Shown: piece by piece, positions 14,001-18,444 of the stretch
Position numbering within the stretch: the stretch's first letter is position 1
Layout: every line of letters starts with the position of its first letter
From: Actinomycetota bacterium
GTDB lineage: Bacteria > Actinomycetota > Thermoleophilia > Miltoncostaeales > Miltoncostaeaceae
DNA: 18,444 nucleotides
Direction: 5' to 3'
Assembly (NCBI GenBank): GCA_005788075.1
Contig: SXZC01000119.1
Span: 1 to 18,444 of the forward strand
Program-made: the position numbers and the translations under genes
Notes under the pieces: generated by a model
Told to the model about the DNA's origin: nothing
The model's database searches: none
Seen by the model: only the letters and a program-made list of their open reading frames with translations

Positions 14001-15988
14001 TCGTCGGCCCCCTCTACACCAGCCGCGCCGTGGGTGCCTACGTCCCGGGCACCTCGCCTGGCGGCCCGGCGTCGGCGGCCCCTCCGAGGCTGGCGGGCGC
14101 GCGTGTTCCTGATCCGGTCCGTGACCTGTCCGTGTGTGGCGAGGAATGCACCGGTGACACGAAGTCCATCCGCGTTGACTGGCGGCCCCCGGCATCCACT
14201 GGCGGCCTCACCATCCAACGATATGAGGTGGTCGGAACCACGAAGGGCAACCTCCCGCGGATGACGCGGAGCTGCACCCGCTCCGCGGCGGCCGACCTGC
14301 AGTGCACCTTCGGCAATCTTGATCTGTCGAAGGAATGGGAGTTCCGTGTTCACGCGACGAACGCGCTTGGGAATAGCGGCACAAGCATCGTGACGTTCAC
14401 CTCCGGGCCCGGCCAACCGCGACTTCGAGCCCTGCCTGAGGCTCTCGAGGTGCGCTGGAGCACCCCGGGATGGAAGGAATGGCGGGCTGATTCGCGCCAG
14501 AAGGGCCTTGACCCTCCCCACAGCTATACGGCGACAGCATCTCCAGGCGGTCGCACATGCACGGTGGCGGGCTTTAGTTCCACCACATGCACGATCACCG
14601 GCCTCACGCCCGGTACTGCTTACACCGTGACGGTCGTCATCGAGAGCAGGTACTTCTGCGGGGCCAAGATGCCGTGCGAATCGGAAGAGGCGTCCCCGCC
14701 GTCGGCGGCGGCAACACCCCTTGGTGCCTCCGTCCCCCCGGGCAGTCCGGAGCTCCGTGATGCCGTTCCGTCGGACGGGCGGATCGCCGTGAAGTGGCGG
14801 GCGCCCGCATCTGACGGGAACAGCCCGATCGTGGGCTACACCGCCACGGCCATGCCCGGGGGTGCCACATGCACCACGACGGGATCCCTGGCGTGCGCCA
14901 TCGATGGGCTCTCACCCGGCACCGAGTACACCGTGAGCGTCACGGCCACCAACGAGGCGGGCACGGGGGATGCGTCCCCGTCGGTCAGGCGCACCACGCC
15001 GACAGTGCTGCCCGGCCCGCCGCTCACGCCGCTGGCAAAGGCATCGCCCGGCACCATCGAGGTGTCCTGGGCTGCGCCCGATTTCAATGGCGGCGCGGCG
15101 ATCACCGGCTACACGGCCACCGCATCGCCCGGTGGCGCGCAGTGCACCACCGCGGGCGCCACCACGTGCACGATTACCGGGCTGCCTGATGGCACCGAGC
15201 ACCAGGTGACGGTGACGGCCACGAACGCCGTGGGTACAGGGCCTGCCTCGCTCCCGGCCGCGGCCCGCACGCCCGATCTCACCGCGCCAGGTGCTCCGCG
15301 ATCGGTGGAGCTCTCCGCCCTGCCCGGGCGCATCGAGGTGGCGTGGTCCGCGCCGGAGTCCGACGGCGGCAGCCTGGTGACCGGCTACATCGCCACTGCC
15401 ACCCCCGGTGGTGCCACCTGCACCACCACGGGCGCCACCCTGTGCACCATTACGGGCCTCGACAACGGTACCGCCTACCGCGTGGCCGTGGCGGCCATCA
15501 ACGTGATCGGCACGGGCGCGCCATCGGATGCTGGCGAGGCCGTCACGCCGCGACGGAACGAGGGCGGCGCGGCCCCGGTGGTGGACGACCTTCCCCTGCA
15601 GGCGGTGTCAATCCCGGGCACCGCGGATTCCGGCCTGCCCGTCAGCGCCCCTGTTGCCGGGCGGACGCCGGAGATCACGGGCCTCGCCCTGCGGCCCCGC
15701 ACGCTGGTGCCGGGGCTGGGTGGTCGAATCGCCTACAGCCTCTCCGAGCCAGCGGACGTGACCATCACCATCGCCCGGGTGGGCGGCCGCGACCGCGCAT
15801 CGCGCGTGGTGCACCGCATCCCCGCCGGTCGCCCCGGCGCCCTTGCCGGCGATACCCGCACCCGGGTGCTCTACAGCTTCGCGAGCGCCCGGCGCAAGAA
15901 GCCCGGCGCCTGGACGCTCACCGTCGAGGCGCGCGACGCGCAGGGTGGCGTCGCCACGAAGACCATCCCCATCAGGGTGCGGACCTGA
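11066..15988 (+). CDS. Large secreted cysteine-rich protein with five FN3 domains (copy B)
   Basis: A 1640-aa paralogue of the 3866-8542 product with the same architecture: signal peptide (cleavage near TASA34-GS), Ig-like/regulatory beta domain (about 41-103), coiled coil (about 298-356), AGEFWLGEF (461-469) and DATGTYFGARIP (514-525), cysteine-rich variable region (about 546-968), ENWTYNNHVAGDY (966-978), FN3 domains at about 1009-1113, 1115-1219, 1224-1312, 1315-1403 and 1406-1495, and a C-terminal beta-sandwich (1534-1640). Residues 35-186 differ from copy A at one position and the last 326 at 13, while the centre is strongly diverged and longer. All 14 pre-FN3 cysteines match copy A. FN3 domain 2 has an extra pair, C1198 and C1204. 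The start at 11066 has a GGAGG site; in-frame ATGs upstream fall in the palindrome or leader. Function is unknown; adhesion or a protease-associated scaffold are possibilities. Confidence 0.9.
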   Translation: MSPRSRRHGVSPSALLAVLVTLLLALGLAGTASAGSLLAAQDVVVNVTAGANDPVSGATVVARDDLTGRVMSNATTTGYLGYAAIRLRPGASTRRITITATGGRSKAVGTLSAADVMSATAQRAVMAREIEVNVNPGSTVLAEYLDERPRASVAAAERAVARRLRLPTGTDVAESARFSRLRFSGEAFIRAARTRGGTEDYGEWAAERIGAGSAVRSFAAPRPADDLPLRGAALSPGPGATPRQENSLAGFLGNAVLNATVKPLIEDGVKKLVCLIGIKFLCRAAPTATPPPASGLSDAERKQLANMERGISNLTTQMLTAQHTLSALEVQVAQLGGQVAALNYVPEMNAVQDIIEATRAAAGLRAEGKAVPQALSQALTNALVRRYEINSGCPNWVALVGTLPKNVVMDGSELRHPRAACASLAQGDGAASGLMQFAQRRAAAASTVVTAGSTQATVDVAGEFWLGEFVKNVLASSMASEYALRPDGNSTRSPEVVDATTQLFSDVLAVIEIDATGTYFGARIPTDQVLVMAPTSGTLYGIGNYQIDPGGNEVAACFGNSNSPMWWLRDPDNKPKELVSFGSGHAWLSTPGLSGYMPSFAGKNTGNEAFSACTPGQLVSTPRDIPGAPAAAWESVDTLPAENLPRVLVALRRAALCHMKDRMNPGASFQPQEGTSAGGLCDSFPTPIPDKPVLAWKAHPQLKKPAGHGVMPNLQLSLKDTGCVPWAIGTTNQRQWSNWTVDEQIVRLRDSLRGGGSTVTWPGREGTTTQTSTRLPASAQGMQCRVVDLTPRAAERYGWNCVSANPAGTIMYQNWQNRSSNESPAWSNFDSGPAVIVPVTSSLEELNNRAMGGYCPNLGGLPAPPGSANVSYFTGGKIICSPPLAIFSRKARQQVGWKPPAIREHSDNPCVGSRDYYSRDTQNDFPLVWPLQRQIQAMTTYNWPQADGPNGSGWPQRKHIPGFKAENWTYNNHVAGDYVVGPLYTSRAVGAYVPGTSPGGPASAAPPRLAGARVPDPVRDLSVCGEECTGDTKSIRVDWRPPASTGGLTIQRYEVVGTTKGNLPRMTRSCTRSAAADLQCTFGNLDLSKEWEFRVHATNALGNSGTSIVTFTSGPGQPRLRALPEALEVRWSTPGWKEWRADSRQKGLDPPHSYTATASPGGRTCTVAGFSSTTCTITGLTPGTAYTVTVVIESRYFCGAKMPCESEEASPPSAAATPLGASVPPGSPELRDAVPSDGRIAVKWRAPASDGNSPIVGYTATAMPGGATCTTTGSLACAIDGLSPGTEYTVSVTATNEAGTGDASPSVRRTTPTVLPGPPLTPLAKASPGTIEVSWAAPDFNGGAAITGYTATASPGGAQCTTAGATTCTITGLPDGTEHQVTVTATNAVGTGPASLPAAARTPDLTAPGAPRSVELSALPGRIEVAWSAPESDGGSLVTGYIATATPGGATCTTTGATLCTITGLDNGTAYRVAVAAINVIGTGAPSDAGEAVTPRRNEGGAAPVVDDLPLQAVSIPGTADSGLPVSAPVAGRTPEITGLALRPRTLVPGLGGRIAYSLSEPADVTITIARVGGRDRASRVVHRIPAGRPGALAGDTRTRVLYSFASARRKKPGAWTLTVEARDAQGGVATKTIPIRVRT

Positions 15989-16054
15989 CCGCCCCCGCCC
16001 CTTCCGCCAGGAGCTCCATATGAATCGCCGTGCACGCCACGGGCTGGTCGCCGT
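15007..16054 (+). repeat. Near-identical tract shared with 7561-8608 (copy B side)
   Basis: This is the indel-free counterpart of 7561-8608, spanning the end of FN3 gene B, the intergenic gap and the start of protease gene B. Over the 326 shared residues of the FN3 proteins there are 13 replacements. Confidence 0.75.
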
Positions 16055-18230
16055 CATCGCTGTCGCGTCCGCTGCCGCCGGGGCGCCGGTGGCGGGCCTC
16101 GGCGCTCCCGCGTCCATGCCGCCCATCGGTGAGCCGGAACTGATCGCCACCCCCACGGGCATCGACCCGGTCGTGCGCGAGGTGCTGGTGCGCTTCAGCG
16201 CGGACACCGCTGTGCGCACGCAGGCCGGAGCCCGCACCCGGGCCCTCGATGCCGCGGGCGCCGTGCCGGACGAGGCACGCAGGGTGGAGGGGCTTCCGGG
16301 CGCGTGGCAGGTGCCGGTGGATGACGGCGCCACCCCTGCAGCCGTGGCCCGCAGGCTCGACGCCCGGCCCGATGTGAAGTGGGCGGTTCCCGCTGTGCCC
16401 CAGAAGATCCAGACGATGCCCAACGACCCGCTTTTCCCCAACCTGTGGGGCCTTCGCAACACCGGCCAGCAGGTGGAGGCGCCCACGCCCTTCACCGGGC
16501 TGGCCGGCGTGGACCTCGGGGCCATGGGCGCCTGGGCCACCACGCGTGGCTCGGCAAGCGTGTCGGTAGCCGTCATCGACTCCGGCACCGTCCTCGATCA
16601 CCCCGATCTCGCGGCCAACATCCGCACTGCGAATGACCGCAACTTCGTGCCTGACTTGTACGACGACCTCGACCCGTTGGCGGTTACGGACCTCTACGAG
16701 CACGGCACGCACGTGGCCGGCACCATCGGGGCTGTGGGCAACAACGGGATCGGCGTGACGGGTGTCAACTGGACCGTGGGGCTCACCACCGTGCGTGCGT
16801 GCGACTACGCCGGCAGCTGCCCCGCGACCCTCGAGGCGCTGGCCTATGCGGGCCCCAGGGCGCGCATCGTGAACCTGAGCCTCGGGGGCCCGGGCGACCT
16901 GCAGCCGAGCACCGACGCCATCAAGGCGAGCCCGAACACCCTCTTCGTCGTCGCTGCGGGCAACAGCAGTTCCAACAACGACGTGGAGCCGCAGGACCCG
17001 TGCAACGTGCCGCTGCCCAACGTGCTGTGCGTGGCCGCGATCGACGCCGATGGGGATCTTGCCGACTTCTCGAACTACGGCGCGACCTCGGTCGACGTGG
17101 CGGCGCCTGGCGTGGATATCCAGAGCACCGTCCCCAACTTCGAGACCCCCTTCGCGCCGGCCATCAACTCCGATCTGCAGTCGCCGCCGCGGCCCGCGGG
17201 ATGGATCCAGGATCCCCTTGCGACGTGGGCGTGGGCTGCCACGAGCAATGGCACGCCGTACGTGTCCCTGGCGCAGCCGACGACGACAGGCACGGGACTC
17301 GACCAGTGGACCATCCAGGCGCCCGGGGCCTTCACGCCGGTCGGGCAGGCGTGCCGCCTGAATGCCTTCGTATCCGCCAACCTCGATGCCACATCGAACC
17401 AGCGATTGGCTTTGGCCTTCAGGACCGACGACTATCCCACATGGCAGTACGTGCCTGCGAGCGTCGTCACGGGTAACAGCGGGGGGGCGTTCAGCCGCTG
17501 GACCGTCGACCTCTCGATGATCGACGGGGAGTCCAATGTTGAGCTCCGGTTCGTCGTGCAGAGCGCACAGAGCGCGGGGAACGTCTTCGCGGGAATTCTG
17601 AGGCCGGTGGTCAAGTGCATCGTCCCCCAGGCGGCCGGTGGCAACTACGGCTTCTCCAGCGGCACCTCGATGGCCTCGCCGCAGGTGGCCGGCGCCGCGG
17701 CGCTGCTGCTGGCGAAGAACCCCGACCTCACCGCGGCCCAGATGAAGCACGCGCTGATGTCCACGACGGTGCCGATGGCGTCGCTCGCGGGCAAGGTGGT
17801 GACCGGCGGGCGCGTTGACGTGAACGCCGCGCTGGCATCGGTGTCGGCACCGCCCACGCCGCCCACGCCCGCATCGCCCGCCACGCGCGCGCTCACCCTG
17901 CGCCTCGGGCGCACCCTGACGATCCGGCGCGGTGCCACCCGCGCCTCGGTGCCGGTCACCTGCCCGGAGACCGGCACGGCGAAGTGCGCCGTGACGGTGG
18001 CCCTGCGCATGCGCTCGGCATCACGCGCGCGCTGGATCGCCCTTGGCACCCGGCGCGCCACCCTGCCCGCCGGCTGGAGGGGAGTGGTGAGCGTGCCGCT
18101 CACCCGCCAGGCCCGGGCGATCATCGCGCGCCACACCCGCGTGCGCGCCACGGTGATCGCCGCCTCGCGCGACACCTCGGTGGTGCGCACACCGGTGCGC
18201 CAGGAGCTCACGCTGGTCTGCCCCAGCTAG
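16020..18230 (+). CDS. Secreted S8 (subtilisin-family) serine protease, copy B
   Basis: A 736-aa paralogue of the protease at 8574. It has a signal peptide to about residue 29, an I9/fervidolysin-like propeptide (about 51-123), and an S8 domain with Asp187 (VIDSGT), His228 (EHGTHVAGT), oxyanion Asn315 (AAGN) and Ser550 (SGTSMASP), so all catalytic residues are present. The insert between APGVDIQST and GTSMASP (about 371-536, C445 and C533) has the same jelly-roll-like pattern (WTVDLSMIDGESNVELRF) but is much more diverged from copy A than the catalytic core. A Pro/Thr linker (about 609-621) precedes the C-terminal beta domain (C648, C656), which ends in LVCPS and so has an additional terminal Cys. 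AGGAG (16009-16013) lies 6 nt from the ATG. The gene is 31 nt downstream of FN3 gene B and presumably in its operon. Confidence 0.95.
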   Translation: MNRRARHGLVAVIAVASAAAGAPVAGLGAPASMPPIGEPELIATPTGIDPVVREVLVRFSADTAVRTQAGARTRALDAAGAVPDEARRVEGLPGAWQVPVDDGATPAAVARRLDARPDVKWAVPAVPQKIQTMPNDPLFPNLWGLRNTGQQVEAPTPFTGLAGVDLGAMGAWATTRGSASVSVAVIDSGTVLDHPDLAANIRTANDRNFVPDLYDDLDPLAVTDLYEHGTHVAGTIGAVGNNGIGVTGVNWTVGLTTVRACDYAGSCPATLEALAYAGPRARIVNLSLGGPGDLQPSTDAIKASPNTLFVVAAGNSSSNNDVEPQDPCNVPLPNVLCVAAIDADGDLADFSNYGATSVDVAAPGVDIQSTVPNFETPFAPAINSDLQSPPRPAGWIQDPLATWAWAATSNGTPYVSLAQPTTTGTGLDQWTIQAPGAFTPVGQACRLNAFVSANLDATSNQRLALAFRTDDYPTWQYVPASVVTGNSGGAFSRWTVDLSMIDGESNVELRFVVQSAQSAGNVFAGILRPVVKCIVPQAAGGNYGFSSGTSMASPQVAGAAALLLAKNPDLTAAQMKHALMSTTVPMASLAGKVVTGGRVDVNAALASVSAPPTPPTPASPATRALTLRLGRTLTIRRGATRASVPVTCPETGTAKCAVTVALRMRSASRARWIALGTRRATLPAGWRGVVSVPLTRQARAIIARHTRVRATVIAASRDTSVVRTPVRQELTLVCPS

Positions 18231-18241
18231 CGCCCTGCAAT

Positions 18242-18267
18242 GCCCCGGAGCACTTCGTGGGACGGGC
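18242..18267. terminator. Weak candidate hairpin between convergent genes
   Basis: GCCCCG (18242-18247) can pair with CGGGC (18263-18267) with one bulge, and CAC/GTG closes a TTC loop inside across a GAG/GGA internal loop. It sits in the 36-nt gap between convergent stop codons and touches the glutathione peroxidase stop. The stem is short and interrupted, so this is only a possible bidirectional terminator. Confidence 0.2.
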
Positions 18268-18444
18268 TAGGCCGTGCGCTCGGCGAGGAGGGCGTCGATG
18301 GCTTTGGTCATCGCCGGCGAGTCGGGCTCCTCGGAGGAGGGGAAGTACATGGCGGGCCGACCCTTGGCATCGACGAGGTACTTGTTGAAGTTCCACTGGG
18401 GCTGGCTGCTCCAGGAGGGCGAGGAGAGGCCGCGGAACAGCGGG
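18267..18444 (-). CDS. Glutathione peroxidase, C-terminal fragment (gene runs off window)
   Basis: The last 58 codons of a minus-strand gene, ending at a TAG (18267-18269); its start lies beyond the right edge. The fragment contains QPQWNFNKYLVDAKGRP, matching the WNF-K-[FY]-LV-D-G core of glutathione/thioredoxin peroxidases. The Trp and Asn belong to the Cys-Gln-Trp-Asn catalytic tetrad, and the motif is followed by the usual EPDSPAM...IDALL helix. It would reduce peroxides, in bacteria usually at the expense of thioredoxin. The catalytic Cys is outside the window and cannot be checked. The gene converges on protease B with 36 nt between, so it is not part of the cassette. Confidence 0.9.
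   Translation of the reverse strand, partial: PLFRGLSSPSWSSQPQWNFNKYLVDAKGRPAMYFPSSEEPDSPAMTKAIDALLAERTA

Larger units (their letters stand above)
10854..18230 (+). repeat. Tandem cassette, copy B (palindrome, leader, FN3 protein, subtilase)
   Basis: This is the second copy of the unit at 3648-10838, in the same orientation and 15 nt after it. It is longer mainly because the central region of its large protein is about 80 residues longer. It ends with the protease stop codon, and no palindrome follows before the convergent glutathione peroxidase gene. Confidence 0.9.

Noticed and set aside
15972..17750. 592-codon minus-strand frame opposite protease B
   Set aside because: Antisense shadow of a gene with a complete catalytic triad; similar antisense frames occur across the window.
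18231..18266. Third copy of the palindrome or cassette after copy B
   Set aside because: Only 36 nt separate protease B from the convergent peroxidase gene, and none of the palindrome arms are present.

Overview
The window is GC-rich (about 70% by eye), with strong third-position G/C and Shine-Dalgarno-like starts. The secreted proteins end in all-beta domains of the type (GRI.YSLSEPADVTITI..., VSVPLTRQARAI...) that I associate with Thermoleophilia (Solirubrobacter/Conexibacter-like Actinomycetota). That assignment rests on protein style only; no rRNA or marker gene is present.

Layout. (1) Positions 1-3647 are ordinary oxidative metabolism: an acyl-CoA dehydrogenase on the minus strand with a hairpin terminator, then a divergent two-gene plus-strand operon of an NAD(P)-dependent short-chain dehydrogenase and a GMC-family FAD oxidoreductase 13 nt downstream. 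(2) Positions 3648-18230 hold a two-gene cassette present twice in tandem: a palindromic element of about 120 bp, a conserved leader of about 95 nt, a very large secreted protein with five fibronectin type III domains (1558 aa in copy A, 1640 aa in copy B), and 31 nt later a secreted subtilisin-family (S8) protease (754 and 736 aa). Copy A spans 3648-10838 and copy B 10854-18230. (3) From 18267 to the window edge is the C-terminal end of a minus-strand glutathione peroxidase.

The unusual part is the duplicated cassette. The two large proteins are almost identical near both ends: one difference in residues 35-186 and 13 in the last 326 residues, with equally low silent divergence. They are strongly diverged and of different length in the middle. 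Even so, all 14 cysteines before the FN3 array correspond one to one, which suggests a disulfide-held scaffold with variable loops. The partner proteases are conserved around the catalytic triad but also diverge in a domain of about 165 aa inserted between the oxyanion Asn and the catalytic Ser. This invites the hypothesis of two paralogous exported pairs, each a large cysteine-rich FN3 protein with its own protease, diversifying their recognition regions while recombination homogenises the rest. Neither protein shows an LPXTG motif or C-terminal membrane anchor, so both are probably secreted or held non-covalently at the surface. I do not recognise the central cysteine-rich region as a known family, and its role is unknown.
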